Origin: Candidatus Zixiibacteriota bacterium
GTDB taxonomy: Bacteria; Zixibacteria; MSB-5A5; GN15; FEB-12
Direction of reading: 5' to 3'
Length of the DNA stretch: 40,353 bases
Assembly (NCBI GenBank): GCA_024278935.1
Contig: JAJRSF010000043.1
Coordinates: forward strand, 1 to 40,353
In this document: positions 9,020 through 20,000 of the stretch, one piece after another
Layout: each line of letters begins with the position of its first letter
Numbering within the stretch: position 1 is the first letter of the stretch
Notes under the pieces: generated by a model
What the model saw: only the letters and a program-made list of their open reading frames with translations
Databases searched by the model: none
What the model was told of the DNA's origin: nothing
Program-made: the position numbers and the translations under genes

Positions 9020-11380
9020 ATGTCATTTATCAAATTTACAACTTTTAATATATTGTTTTTGATGCTATCAGTTGTTTCAACAGTTGCTGGTGATAATCTT
9101 ATTTTAGAATCTCAAATAACAGTAGAAGAAGGCTCGTCAGATAAACTCATTCCATTATCAACTGAACATTGCTGGAGTTCTTCTTCAGAAAAGACAAGTA
9201 CAGCACATATGATTTGGAGGGATATTGATCTTGATGGGTATATCGATGGATGTTTTATCACAAATCGGTTTATTTCTTTAAATCTATTTAAGCTTGGACA
9301 GCAATACGAAAATGCATCGTGGTACGGAGCGTGGAACGGAAGTTCTTCTAACTATTTTACAGGAGGTTCTATAGGCGACGTTGACGATGATGGCTTTCCT
9401 GATTTTGTGGTTTGTACAGGTGGTTGGATTTGGTGGTTCCCTGAACATTCAGCTTCTAAAAGTTCAACATATATTTATTTTAGCAATAAAGGATTACCCG
9501 AGAGGTGGGCAACTTGGAGTTCTGCGAGTACATACTATAGTAATGCTTGTGATTTGGGAGATTATGATAATGATGGAGATCTTGATTTAGTCTGTGCAAC
9601 TGGGGTTGATACGTTACTTGTTTCATATAACGATTTGATTTATCAAAATAACGATGGAGCTATGACTGGTTTCCCAGTCTGGACATCAGCTACGATGACA
9701 TCGGCAAATGATATTGTTTGGGGTGATATTGATAACGATGGTGATCTTGATTTAGTCGCAGCAGTTCGTGGTTTTGGAGCAATTACCTATGAAAATTTGA
9801 ACGGAGCCATGGATACTATTGGCGATTATTCAAGCTTTAATAGTGGTAACGTAAAAAAAGTTGTTCTTGGTGATTTAAATAATGACAATTTTCTCGATGT
9901 TGTTGTCGGGTATAATGAAAACAATGGACGACAAGGGTATACTCAGGTTTATATAAATGATGGTACCGGTAGTTTTAAAACTGACGAGTCGTATCTGTCA
10001 TATACTAGAAAAGGAATAAAAGGGTTAGCATTATACGATTATGATTTTGATAACGATTTGGATTTAGCCATTTGTCAGGAAAGAGATAGCACTTTAGTTT
10101 TTGAAAACTTAGATGGTAAAATTTCGAAAGATGCTATTTGGGGAGTACGTTCAACAAATAAAGCGTCGAGCGTTGTGTGGGCTGATATTGATGGTGAGGG
10201 GGTAGAGAATTTTGTTGAAGAAATTAGGATTGATGCCAATAAAAAATTATACTATACCGAACTTATGCCACTATACTCAATTGACTCGGTGCAAGTAGAT
10301 GGAAAAATGTTGTCGCATAATGAATACTGTTTCAGTTTGTTAACTGGTTGGGTGTCATTAAAAGAAACTCCTGATTCTGAGCTGTTAGTATTCTATAAAT
10401 ATTCTTATACGAATGACCTAGTTGTTTCTAATGAGGATTCTTTAAACTTTGCATTTCAAAATTTGGTTAAGCCAAATATAAGTTTTACAGCTACTCAGTT
10501 AAAAGGAAATGCACCATTTTCTACCACTTTTAAAAGTGATACTCATCGATATGGTAATAGAAGTTGGAGTTTTGGAGATGGGGAGTTATCACGCAAGAAA
10601 GAGCCAACCCATGTGTATGATTCAGTAGGTATTTATAATGTAACTTTCGATATTAAAATGAAAAATATAAAACGTAGTCATACTGATTATAGTATGATTA
10701 TTATAACTGCGGATACTTTAAAAGGTAATAAAGTTTTTGGAAAAATAGGAGATACCGTTGAAGTTGAAATTTCAATGCGCAACCAATATTACGCACGAGA
10801 AATTATTATACCAGTTTCTTATGATGGTGATCTTGGTTTAACTCCTCTTTCAATTTCAGCCGAAGGGTGTCGAACTGAATATTTTGAGACAGTTCAACTA
10901 TGGCATGTTGACGATTTAGAAAAGAAACTTACGTTACGTTTGTCATATTCGACAGGTTTACCAGTAGCATATCTCCCGCCTGGAGATGGTCTTGTGGCAA
11001 AAATTCGTTTCATTGTAGTGGAAAATGGTGTTAATGGAAGTGCTACAACTTATAATTTTGATGGATATTCAATTTATCAGCCGACAATATATTCTGTACT
11101 GTTTTCATATAATCTTGCCTCAAAGGCAGGTTTGGTTTCTACATCGTGTTGTGAAAATTTGAGGGGGAATGTCGATGGTGACTTGGAGGATAAGGTGAGT
11201 ATTACAGATATTTTACACCTGAGCATGTTTATCTTCAAGCAACCTAGAAAAGTTACTCTGAATTGTTTTGATGAAGCAGATTTAACAGGTGATAACAAAG
11301 TCGACATCTCAGATATTGTATCGCTGGTTCAGTATGTTTTCTTCATGGATGAGAATTTAGAAGTTAAATCTTGTCCTTAA
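9020..11380 (+). CDS. Secreted FG-GAP/VCBS-repeat, PKD and dockerin-containing protein
   Basis: Translation is placed at ATG 9020 because GGGAG lies 7 nt upstream and the start is followed at once by a signal peptide (FTTFNILFLMLSVVSTVAG). An upstream in-frame ATG at 8945 has no signal behind it. In the 786 residues, at least five calcium-binding FG-GAP/VCBS loops follow (DVDDDGFPD, DYDNDGDLD, DIDNDGDLD, DLNNDNFLD, DYDFDNDLD). Next come a PKD domain (WSFGDGE...PTHVYDSVGIYNVTF), a cohesin-like beta domain (about 575-700), and a C-terminal dockerin-like pair (GNVDGDLEDKVSITDILHL and ADLTGDNKVDISDIVSL). No type IX sorting tail is present. FG-GAP arrays usually form extracellular beta-propellers that bind ligands or polysaccharide. 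The target is unknown. Confidence 0.85.
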   Translation: MSFIKFTTFNILFLMLSVVSTVAGDNLILESQITVEEGSSDKLIPLSTEHCWSSSSEKTSTAHMIWRDIDLDGYIDGCFITNRFISLNLFKLGQQYENASWYGAWNGSSSNYFTGGSIGDVDDDGFPDFVVCTGGWIWWFPEHSASKSSTYIYFSNKGLPERWATWSSASTYYSNACDLGDYDNDGDLDLVCATGVDTLLVSYNDLIYQNNDGAMTGFPVWTSATMTSANDIVWGDIDNDGDLDLVAAVRGFGAITYENLNGAMDTIGDYSSFNSGNVKKVVLGDLNNDNFLDVVVGYNENNGRQGYTQVYINDGTGSFKTDESYLSYTRKGIKGLALYDYDFDNDLDLAICQERDSTLVFENLDGKISKDAIWGVRSTNKASSVVWADIDGEGVENFVEEIRIDANKKLYYTELMPLYSIDSVQVDGKMLSHNEYCFSLLTGWVSLKETPDSELLVFYKYSYTNDLVVSNEDSLNFAFQNLVKPNISFTATQLKGNAPFSTTFKSDTHRYGNRSWSFGDGELSRKKEPTHVYDSVGIYNVTFDIKMKNIKRSHTDYSMIIITADTLKGNKVFGKIGDTVEVEISMRNQYYAREIIIPVSYDGDLGLTPLSISAEGCRTEYFETVQLWHVDDLEKKLTLRLSYSTGLPVAYLPPGDGLVAKIRFIVVENGVNGSATTYNFDGYSIYQPTIYSVLFSYNLASKAGLVSTSCCENLRGNVDGDLEDKVSITDILHLSMFIFKQPRKVTLNCFDEADLTGDNKVDISDIVSLVQYVFFMDENLEVKSCP

Positions 11381-11389
11381 ATTTAACCC

Positions 11390-13348
11390 CTAGTCTTCTT
11401 CGTAGCGTTGTTTTATTTTGTTGAGGACATCGGGGTCTGCCAATGTGGTTGTGTCACCCATGACTTTGCCCATTGCGATATCACGCAAAAGTCGACGCAT
11501 GATTTTTCCTGAACGAGTTTTTGGGAGGTCGCCTGTGAAAATAATTTTTTCAGGTTTGGCGATCGCTCCGATTTTACGAGCGACAAAATCTTTTAATAAT
11601 CTTTCATGTTTTTCACTTGCTTCAATTTTACCCCCCAATGTTACAAAGGCGATCATGCACTGACCTTTCATTTCGTGAGGCATCCCAACGATAGCTGCTT
11701 CGGCAACATCGGGATGGGCGACAAGGGTCGACTCGACTTCTGTTGTCGCAATGCGATGTCCAGAAATATTGAGTTCATCGTCGATACGTCCAAGTACCCA
11801 GAGGTATTTATCTTTGTCAATTTTGGCACCATCACCCGGGAAATAAATGTTATCCCATTTCGACCAATAGGTTTCGAGGAACCGTTTGCGGTCGCCCCAG
11901 ATTCCACGAAGCATACCCGGCCATGGTTTGGTGATTGCTAAAAGTCCGCCACCTTCTTTGACCTTCTTGCCATCTTCATCGAGGATGACTGATTCGGTCC
12001 CCGGGAAGGAGTGAGTTGCTGAACCCGGTTTTGTTGCAGTGACTCCCGGGAGAGGGGTGATCATGATATGACCAGTTTCGGTTTGCCACCATGTGTCGAC
12101 GATTGGGCATTTTTTGTTACCGATAACTTCGTTGTACCAAATCCACGCTTCGGGGTTTATCGGTTCACCAACGGAACCTAAGAGTCGTAAGGATGAGAGG
12201 TCATGTGTCTTTGGATGCTCGTTACCCCATTTCATGAAAGCGCGAATGGCAGTTGGGGCAGTATAGAAAATAGATACGCCGTAGTCTTCGACGATTTGCC
12301 AGAAGCGATCTTCTTCCGGCCAGTTTGGGGCACCTTCGTACATGACTTGGGTGGCTCCATTGGCGAGAGGTCCATAGGTGATGTATGAGTGACCGGTGAT
12401 CCATCCGCAGTCGGCGGTACACCAGTAGACATCGTCATCTTTTATATCGAAGACATATTTTGTAGTTGTATAGACACCAACTAAGTAACCGCCGGTTGTG
12501 TGCATGATTCCTTTTGGTTTGCCTGTTGTGCCAGAAGTGTAGAGGATGAAGAGCGGATGCTCGGCATCGACATAGGTTGGCTTGCAGAATGCGTCGGCAT
12601 CTTGCATAAGGCGGTGATACCAATGGTCACGTCCTTCTTTGACACGCAGGAGGAAATCACCACGTTTGACGATGACAACGTTTTCAATTGATGGGCAGTC
12701 GGCGATAGCGATATCGGCATCATGTTTGAGTGGGAGAATTTGTCCACGCCTGTAGGCACCATCGGATGTGATCAGCAGTTTACATTCGGAGTCATTGATA
12801 CGGTCACGAAGTGAGTCAGGGGAGAAACCACCGAAGATAACGGAGTGGATTGCACCGATTCTGGCACATGCTAGCATGCCGATGACCAGCTCGGGGATCA
12901 TTGGGAGATAGATAGCAACACGGTCACCTTTTTTGATGCCGAGAGATTTTAAGACGTTGGCAAATTTGTTGACATCGCGGTAGAGTTCGAAATAGGTGAT
13001 AGTTTTTTTGTCGCCCGGTTCACCTTCCCAAATGATAGCTGCTTTGTTTCGTCTGCCTTCTGCGATGTGACGGTCGAGACATGTTTCGGTGATGTTTAGT
13101 TTACCGCCGACAAACCATTTGGCATCGGGTGCTTTCCATTGGAGCGTTTTTGTCCAAGTTTTTTTCCATACGACTTCTTTTGCCATGGAGTCCCAAAATT
13201 TGATTGGGTCTTTTTTTGCTTGGGAATATATTGATTTTTTTGCGTTGGCTTGCTTGGTGAAAAGAGCAGAGGGTTTGAACTTTCGGTTTTCATGTAAGAG
13301 ATCACCGATATTTTCTTTATGTAATTTAGATGTCTTTTTCTTTGGCAT
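11390..13348 (-). CDS. acs: Acetyl-CoA synthetase (AMP-forming)
   Basis: The start at ATG 13348 is chosen because GGAG sits 8 nt upstream and because it gives 652 residues, the usual Acs length. An in-frame ATG at 13384 would add 12 residues. Visible motifs are the P-loop [11 protein letters not shown], the aromatic/acid motif WWQTETGH, the [13 protein letters not shown] hinge and CoA-binding region, and the C-terminal [12 protein letters not shown], whose Lys before IMRR is the lysine controlled by acetylation in the family. Acs activates acetate to acetyl-CoA via acetyl-AMP. The gene is monocistronic and convergent with the FG-GAP gene, with only 9 nt between their stop codons and no clear terminator. 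Confidence 0.96.
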   Translation of the reverse strand: MPKKKTSKLHKENIGDLLHENRKFKPSALFTKQANAKKSIYSQAKKDPIKFWDSMAKEVVWKKTWTKTLQWKAPDAKWFVGGKLNITETCLDRHIAEGRRNKAAIIWEGEPGDKKTITYFELYRDVNKFANVLKSLGIKKGDRVAIYLPMIPELVIGMLACARIGAIHSVIFGGFSPDSLRDRINDSECKLLITSDGAYRRGQILPLKHDADIAIADCPSIENVVIVKRGDFLLRVKEGRDHWYHRLMQDADAFCKPTYVDAEHPLFILYTSGTTGKPKGIMHTTGGYLVGVYTTTKYVFDIKDDDVYWCTADCGWITGHSYITYGPLANGATQVMYEGAPNWPEEDRFWQIVEDYGVSIFYTAPTAIRAFMKWGNEHPKTHDLSSLRLLGSVGEPINPEAWIWYNEVIGNKKCPIVDTWWQTETGHIMITPLPGVTATKPGSATHSFPGTESVILDEDGKKVKEGGGLLAITKPWPGMLRGIWGDRKRFLETYWSKWDNIYFPGDGAKIDKDKYLWVLGRIDDELNISGHRIATTEVESTLVAHPDVAEAAIVGMPHEMKGQCMIAFVTLGGKIEASEKHERLLKDFVARKIGAIAKPEKIIFTGDLPKTRSGKIMRRLLRDIAMGKVMGDTTTLADPDVLNKIKQRYEED

Positions 13349-13443
13349 ATATATTACTCCGATAAGAAATTTTCTTTTAGACAATATGCGAAAGTTTTAC
13401 AACTGTTGTCAAGTTGTCTCTTGAGAAAGTAGAGCATAGCAAT

Positions 13444-16400
13444 CTACTTGAGTAGAATCATTTTTTTACTGTAAGAGTTTTCTTCGGTTTGGATGCGGTA
13501 GAAATACAGACCAGTCGCAACAGCATCGTTTTGGTTGTTGGTTCCATCCCAGTAGAAATTATGGGTGCCTACATCGAGCATTGATGTGCTTAATAACGTT
13601 TTGATTTGTTGACCTAAAATATTGAAGAGTTTCACTGAGACTTTTTGTTGTGTTGGTAATGAGAAAGAGATTGTTGTGCCGGCGTTAAACGGGTTGGGGA
13701 AGTTTTGGTTTAAGGCAACTTCGTTTGGGAGAGTGTATGATGAAAAGTTTTGAGATTGTTTGGTCAGCAAATATGCGACGAGTTCTTGTGCCGATTGCAT
13801 TTCAATCGCCCAGAGGTGGAAGCCAAATGTGTAGACTTGATTGTTTCTGTTCTTTTTGACGATGCCAACAGGTTGACCTTGTTGGCGTGAACTTTGTGGA
13901 AAGGCTGACTGGAAAGTATACAGCACTTCGGCAGAATCTGTTGGTGAGAAAGTTGGTACAAATGGAACATGGTCATCGAATGAGAACAGTTCTCTTATAA
14001 AAGATTGGTAGATTGAAAGATTAGATTTGATGTGTAGTTCAGGCAGAGATGAATTGTTTGGGATGGCAGAGTTGAAACCACTTAAGCTGTCGATAGAATT
14101 AAACTCATTGTAGTTTTGAAACCATGACAGAATGTTGGTTTTGTCAAGCCCCATATATTCTCGTTCGAAAGAAGTTTCATTGTAAATTATTGAATCAAGG
14201 TTGTTAGCTAAGTTCATTTCATGGTCACCGGTTGGGATTCCAAAATAGGCGATGTTGTGCCGTAAGTCAGAAAGCTGAGTGAAAAGTTTTGTCTCTAATT
14301 CTGAGCTGTCAGTTAAAATATTTGGGTATGAAAATTCATTAACTAAAATAAGTTTGTATGAGGCGAGGGAGTTCCAGTCGACACATGATTTTGTCGAGCA
14401 GTTGACCAAAGTTCTGCCGCTGTCTAGCCATTTGTAAATATCGTAATTGTATCCTTGTAAGAGTTCATGGTAAAATGCTACTAGGGAATCGTCGGAGACA
14501 AATTCATGTTCTCCTCCTTGTGCGCCTATGACCGCAACGATGTCTTTTGTGATGATCGGAGTTTCGACTGCTTTTATAAGTGGGGAGAGTTGTGACTCGA
14601 CGCCATGATAATTTAAAGCTGTTATCCAATAGTAGTAGCCATCGTTTGTTAATGTGTCAGTATAATATTGTATGTTGCCTGTGACAGAATCGAACGCTTG
14701 CCATTCGTAATAACAGATAGAACTGTCAGCAAATTCATAACATTGCTTTGGTGCAAATGGTATTTCAAGAGTGTCGGAATATAAAAATGGGTTGTGTCGG
14801 GTGAGGGCAGTCATAGAATCTGATGTACGGTAGATTTTAAAATATTTGATGTCGGAATTGTCAGGGTGGTTCCATCTTAGAGACGTGTAGTTATATTCAC
14901 GGTCTATCGGGGTGAATAATTGAACTGGGGTGACTGGGGCAGGTCTTAAAAAGGGGGAGCCTACTCGAATAAGTATTGGGTCAGAGTTTTCGCTTTCACC
15001 GTTCTCTGTGATTTGCGTTACAATGGTGATATAGTTTTTTTCAGCCTGTAAGTTTTCAAATAAAAACTGATTCCGTTCAGTCGAATATATTGTGACAGGT
15101 GTTGGGATAGAATCAAAAGAAATATTCGGTTTTGCTTGGTTTAAGGGGAGCATGAACGCATCGGGGATTTTTTTGAGATATACATTGTATCCTGACACAT
15201 CGGGGAAGAGATGAGCGTCCCATCGGAGAAGAGTCGAATTGCTATCTTTGTATTCTGTGTGTAAGCCGATAGGTTTTGTCAGTGGGTTTAGATATTCTTC
15301 GGTAAGTAGTTTTGCGTAATATAGATTATCAAAAAATATATCAAAAAAGAGAGTGCTATAATATGTGGCATAGTTCTCTTGAATTAAATTTGTCAAATTG
15401 TCTTTATAGAGGTGAACCAGATCAACGCCAACTAAAGCAAAGATAGTTCTGACAGAGCTATCCGGTTTGATGTCGAATGGGCCAAGCGATAGGAGAAAGT
15501 TGGGGGCATCTCCTTTTGAGATTTTAGTAATTAGGGTGTCGTCAACTTGTAGCCAAGTTGTATCGGTCAGTGGGATTGATTTTGAAAAACATTGATCGTA
15601 ATCCCATTCTTTGTGGCTCATTATATAGTATCTGTTTGAATCTCCAACCGGGGTTCCGAAGTCTAAATCGCCTATGTTTCTGAAAGGGTCATCGGCGGTT
15701 CCTTTTTTCTGAGGAGCATAAAAATGCCAGGCGTTTGTCCACCAATTAAAATTTGTGTCGGATGGGGGAGGATAGGTAGCCATAGTCTTTAAGACCATGG
15801 CTCCCGTAGCTTGGTATTCCTGACAGTTCTGGGTGTTCAGGTCACCATCGTTATCCATTATATAGACGGCACCTTCCTCCTTAAAAGAGCCAACTAAATC
15901 ATCGAGGGAAATAGGAAAGGTAGAGCATTTTCCGCTCACTAAAGTATTGACATACATGCCGACATAGGCGGAATTGATTGTTTTGTCACTTATATTAGTG
16001 ATTATGAAATCAAGCAAAATTATATTTTTAAATGGGGGGCTGTCTTTTGTGAATGTTTTCATGGTGACATCTAGCCCTAGTGGTTTATGCTTGTTGATAT
16101 ATTTAGACCATTGATTGTAAATCGGGATTATAGTATCGGCAAAAGTTGTATGAAACAGTTCTGCGTCGGCTGTTGTGTATCTTGTTGTTGTGGCTGTATC
16201 ATTTTGGAATAAATTGGGGTGAAAATCATTGATGAGTTCAAATTTAAATTTGTTGATTTGGGTTGGTATCAGCTCTTTACAAATTGTTGTAGAAACAAGA
16301 GTGTCACCATCTACGATTCCACCTACCCATAAACCGGAATAGAACATATAGTTGACTCCTCGGTTGACCGGGAATTGGAAGCCTGATTGGAATTGACCCA

Positions 16401-16641
16401 ATTGTGCATCATAATAAGGAGTACCTATTATACCGTTGCTATGGACTGTTGTTCTGAGTTTTGATGTATGGGGAATAGCTCCGAAACTTGGGTAGATCGG
16501 TTTTGGAGGGTAATATTGGGTTGTGGATAGCTCTAAATCATCGGGGGAAAAGCCAGAGGACTGTGAACCAGCAGAAGTTGCGACAGAAATAGCCCATAAA
16601 AAGAGTATAATTATAGAAATATTAATATTAAATCGGTACAA
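13444..16641 (-). CDS. Secreted multidomain protein with type IX secretion sorting tail
   Basis: TTG 16641 is preferred because AGAGG lies 5 nt upstream and the signal peptide follows at once (SIIILFLWAISVATSAG). An ATG at 16704 would add 21 charged residues before it. The 1065-residue product has a long N-terminal region of unknown fold and two fibronectin-III-like domains (marked by STLLRWDAHL...VSGYNVYLK and YTSLRWNHPD...IKYFKIYR). A segment (about 725-980) opens with IVAVIGAQGGEHEF and could have a glutamine-amidotransferase-like or flavodoxin-like fold. The last 85 residues are a Por/type IX sorting domain (LNQNFPNPFNAGTTISF ... ILGQQIK ... GLYFYRIQ ... KKMILLK). It is likely exported across the outer membrane. 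It is divergent from the giant repeat protein, which has the same kind of tail. Its function is unknown. Confidence 0.82.
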   Translation of the reverse strand: MYRFNINISIIILFLWAISVATSAGSQSSGFSPDDLELSTTQYYPPKPIYPSFGAIPHTSKLRTTVHSNGIIGTPYYDAQLGQFQSGFQFPVNRGVNYMFYSGLWVGGIVDGDTLVSTTICKELIPTQINKFKFELINDFHPNLFQNDTATTTRYTTADAELFHTTFADTIIPIYNQWSKYINKHKPLGLDVTMKTFTKDSPPFKNIILLDFIITNISDKTINSAYVGMYVNTLVSGKCSTFPISLDDLVGSFKEEGAVYIMDNDGDLNTQNCQEYQATGAMVLKTMATYPPPSDTNFNWWTNAWHFYAPQKKGTADDPFRNIGDLDFGTPVGDSNRYYIMSHKEWDYDQCFSKSIPLTDTTWLQVDDTLITKISKGDAPNFLLSLGPFDIKPDSSVRTIFALVGVDLVHLYKDNLTNLIQENYATYYSTLFFDIFFDNLYYAKLLTEEYLNPLTKPIGLHTEYKDSNSTLLRWDAHLFPDVSGYNVYLKKIPDAFMLPLNQAKPNISFDSIPTPVTIYSTERNQFLFENLQAEKNYITIVTQITENGESENSDPILIRVGSPFLRPAPVTPVQLFTPIDREYNYTSLRWNHPDNSDIKYFKIYRTSDSMTALTRHNPFLYSDTLEIPFAPKQCYEFADSSICYYEWQAFDSVTGNIQYYTDTLTNDGYYYWITALNYHGVESQLSPLIKAVETPIITKDIVAVIGAQGGEHEFVSDDSLVAFYHELLQGYNYDIYKWLDSGRTLVNCSTKSCVDWNSLASYKLILVNEFSYPNILTDSSELETKLFTQLSDLRHNIAYFGIPTGDHEMNLANNLDSIIYNETSFEREYMGLDKTNILSWFQNYNEFNSIDSLSGFNSAIPNNSSLPELHIKSNLSIYQSFIRELFSFDDHVPFVPTFSPTDSAEVLYTFQSAFPQSSRQQGQPVGIVKKNRNNQVYTFGFHLWAIEMQSAQELVAYLLTKQSQNFSSYTLPNEVALNQNFPNPFNAGTTISFSLPTQQKVSVKLFNILGQQIKTLLSTSMLDVGTHNFYWDGTNNQNDAVATGLYFYRIQTEENSYSKKMILLK

Positions 16642-16707
16642 AATGACCTCTAATCTGTCTGTTCTTTTCTCTCTGTTTAATATAATGAACATCGAATGAG
16701 ACAAAAA

Positions 16708-16723
16708 GTGAAAAATGTTTCAC
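16708..16723. promoter_or_regulatory. Inverted repeat upstream of the minus-strand secreted gene
   Basis: GTGAAA / TTTCAC, a perfect 6-bp inverted repeat with a 4-nt spacer, lies about 67 nt upstream of the TTG start. It could be an operator for the divergent pair of secreted genes. Confidence 0.25.
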
Positions 16724-16740
16724 ACATTTGCAACTCTGGT

Positions 16741-16782
16741 TCATATTAAGAGACTTGTGAAAGCAGTAATCGTTTAATATGA
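16741..16782. repeat. Long-spaced 9-bp inverted repeat in the divergent promoter region
   Basis: TCATATTAA (16741-16749) is the exact reverse complement of TTAATATGA (16774-16782), with 24 nt between. It lies midway between the two divergent type IX cargo genes. The rest of the 440-nt gap from 16642 to 17081 is AT-rich, with one good plus-strand promoter and one terminator-like hairpin listed separately. I see no further gene in it. Confidence 0.35.
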
Positions 16783-16859
16783 GATATAATCTGTTCAGAC
16801 TTAGTCAGTTATCAGTTGGCAACGTTCTTGCTTTTAGGTTCTTCAGATAAAGCTACCTA

Positions 16860-16887
16860 TTGACAATTTTACCATTTGAGGTATATT
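16860..16887 (+). promoter_or_regulatory. Strong sigma70-type promoter for the giant repeat gene
   Basis: TTGACA (16860-16865) is a perfect -35 box, followed after 16 nt by TATATT (16882-16887), five of six matches to the -10 consensus. Transcription from here would leave a leader of about 185 nt before the ATG at 17082. A second -10-like TATAAT occurs at 17055-17060 without a good -35. Confidence 0.55.
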
Positions 16888-16985
16888 GGTTTGAATTTAG
16901 AACTTTACATAGATACTACATTAAGATACTTCCTTAATTCACCCTGTTTACTTTTTAAACATAAAAGTGACGAAAATTGCGTTGT

Positions 16986-17006
16986 AAAAGGGTATGCCCT
17001 TTTTTA
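16986..17006 (+). terminator. Terminator-like hairpin in the leader of the giant gene (possible attenuator)
   Basis: AAAAGGG and CCCTTTT pair around a short loop, followed by more T residues. It lies between the candidate promoter and the ribosome-binding site of the giant gene, so it could stop transcription early unless it is refolded. No known riboswitch consensus was recognised upstream of it. Confidence 0.4.
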
Positions 17007-17081
17007 CGCTCAAAAATGAGATGATGGATGATGGGTTTTTTAAGAAAAGTAATGTATAATACTTATCTCTTTGGAGGAAAG

Positions 17082-20000
17082 ATGAATCAAGCAGGGTATA
17101 AATACTTCGCAATTTTATCTTTACTATTATTACTTTCTTCAACAGTTTTTGCCGTAGAGACAGAAAAAGATGCTGATCATATTGTTAATACAACTAATTC
17201 CCAATTATTATTAGCTACTGCTACTCTACCAGTTATCGTCGATACGTTTTACGTATGTCCCGGCGATTCTATTTACGATACATTGTTTTATAGCTGCAAC
17301 CTCGTAACAGTTCCACCAGTAGAAATTAAAATCTGGAGTGGACCCGGGTCAATGACTAATGAAGTTGTTGCCACAGAGGATACACTCTTTGGATATTATT
17401 CATATCTTCCAGTAATAGAGGAAGATCTTGATGTTGTCTATTTGATTGTAGATGAATTTGGTGATACAACTTATTCACGACATTCTTATACGATAATTTT
17501 TGATGGTGATGCACCGGTTATAGATGACCAGTATTTTTCATCGGCTGCCTGTGAATTAACAACATTACGCTATCTACAGGTACAAGTTGCTGATACAACA
17601 AATGCTCAACTTACTTATTCGTTGTTGTCAAGCAATGGAACTATCGACGCATCTACCGGATTGATTTCGTATCAACCTGATACATCGGGTGTTTTTGAAT
17701 TTCTTGTAATGATAGAAAATGGATGTGGGTCTAATACTGCTTTAGTTGTTGACTCTGTGCATTTAAATACTCCTCCTCAAGTTTTCTGTTATGACTCTTT
17801 GGTTACTCTTTGTGCCGTTGAAGAAATTTGTTTTGATGTGTTTGGATTTGATGTTGATTCTGATCCAGTCGAATTGTTGATGCTTGAAGGTATTGGTAAT
17901 TTCACAATGACTTCTGATTCTAGTGGAACAGCCTGTTTTATTCCTGCCGATGTTGATTCTGCTGTGTACCGATTTATCTTCCGTGGAACTGACAGCTGTA
18001 CAACAACAAGTAAATTTGCTATAGAAGCCGGCGGAGAATGTTGTCGGGATACATCTTTGATAACTGTTGTCATTAATCGTCCTCCTGTTCTTGCTTGTCC
18101 TGAACCTCAGTCTGTTTTCTTATGTGACACCGGAACATTTTGTTTTGACCTTTCTGCTTATGATTATGAAAATGCTGATTTAACGTATAATATTTTATCA
18201 GGTAATGCTGTTGTAACTGACAGCACTGTTTGTGTAACTGCTACGACATCGGGAACTTTTGATGTTATTGTCGAAGCGGTTGATGACTGTGGTTATGCTG
18301 ATACATGTACGGTTCCTATAACTGTTAATATCAATGATGCTCCTATTGTCAATTCTGCTGAAGACTTTGCGATGAATCTTTGTTTACCTGAGCAAATTTG
18401 TTTTAATGCGACAGTTGATGATGCTGATTTTAATATTGCTGATATAACTGTGAACCTTGGAACTTATGACCAAGCTCTAAACCAAATCTGTTTTACACCT
18501 GATACATCGGGTGTTTATGCTGTTGTTATTACAGCGACTGATTCATGTGGCTTAGTTGATAGTTCTACTACATTGGTTACGGTTCACTTGAATGAAACAC
18601 CTACTATTGATTTAGGTGTTGACTATGCATTGTCGATTTGTGCTGAACAGCAAATTTGTATCGACCCTGTAATTGCTGATGACAATCTAAATCGTGTGAC
18701 TACAAACTTTAGCTTCTATAATGATCAAACTGAACAGATTTGTTTTGTTCCTGACACATCGGGAACTTATCAAATTATAGCTGAAGCATCTGATGATTGT
18801 GGACTTGTAGCTGTTGATACTATTACGATAGATGTGATTGTATTAGATAAACCAACCCTTACGCTAGGTGATTCACTTTTTTATTCAATGTGTACTCCTG
18901 AAGAAATCTGTGTTGATGTTGTCACTAATGGTGACTTCGCTGATGTTATGAATAATTTTGGTCAGATGAATACAGAGACCGGGCAAATTTGTTTTACGCC
19001 TGATACTGCCGGTGTATATGTTGTTGAAGCATCTCTCACTGATTCATGTGGCTTTACTGTTTCAGATATGCAAGTTATCACTGTTGAGTTTAAGTCTGAA
19101 CCTGTTATTGCGAATTTAGAAGATACACTAGTGTATCTCTGTCAGCCTGTTTCGATTTGTCTTCCTGTTTCAATTACTGATGCCGACAACGATATCGTTT
19201 CGATAACTACCAACCGTGGTTCTTATGCTGATGGTTCTATCTGTTTTGTTCCTTATGATTCAGGTATGTATGAAATTATTGTTACCGTAACTGATAGTTG
19301 TGGTAACGTTGCTGTTGATACTGCTAATGTTTCTGTGAAGACAGACCAAGCAGTTTCGATTATAGTTCCGAACGATACATCGTTCTTTACATGTGAACTT
19401 GATACTTTCTGTTTCCCTGTTTCGGGGATTCCAGTTGGTGCTGAAGTTTCTGTAACGGGTATCAATACTTGGTATGATGCTGAAAATTCTCAAGTTTGTT
19501 ATGTTGCTGAATGCTCGAATACAAATAAAATTACTCTCACTGTTACGACTGCTTGTAATACTTTCACTGAAGAGTTTAATGTAACGGTCTTATGTAATAC
19601 CAATCCATTAGTTATTCTTCCTCAAGATACTACAATCTTCTTATGTGAATTAGCTCCTATCAGTTTGCCGATTGGTGTTTCTGATGTTGATGGGAATCTT
19701 ATTGATGTTACCGCACTTGGTGGTAGCTATGATAATATTTTAAACCTGATGACATTTACGCCGGATACTGCCGGAACATATATGCTTTCTGCGTTGGCAA
19801 CTGACTCTTGTGGTGCTACTGATTACGATGAAATTGCTGTTACTATAGTAGTCAATGAAGCACCGGTTGTTGTGGTTGCTGAAGATGCATTGTTTAACTT
19901 GTGTGAACCTACACAACTTTCACTTCCGATTTATGCGACAGATATTGATAGTAATAATGTCGTTCTTGAAATTGTTTCAGGTGGCGGTCAGCTTATTGAT

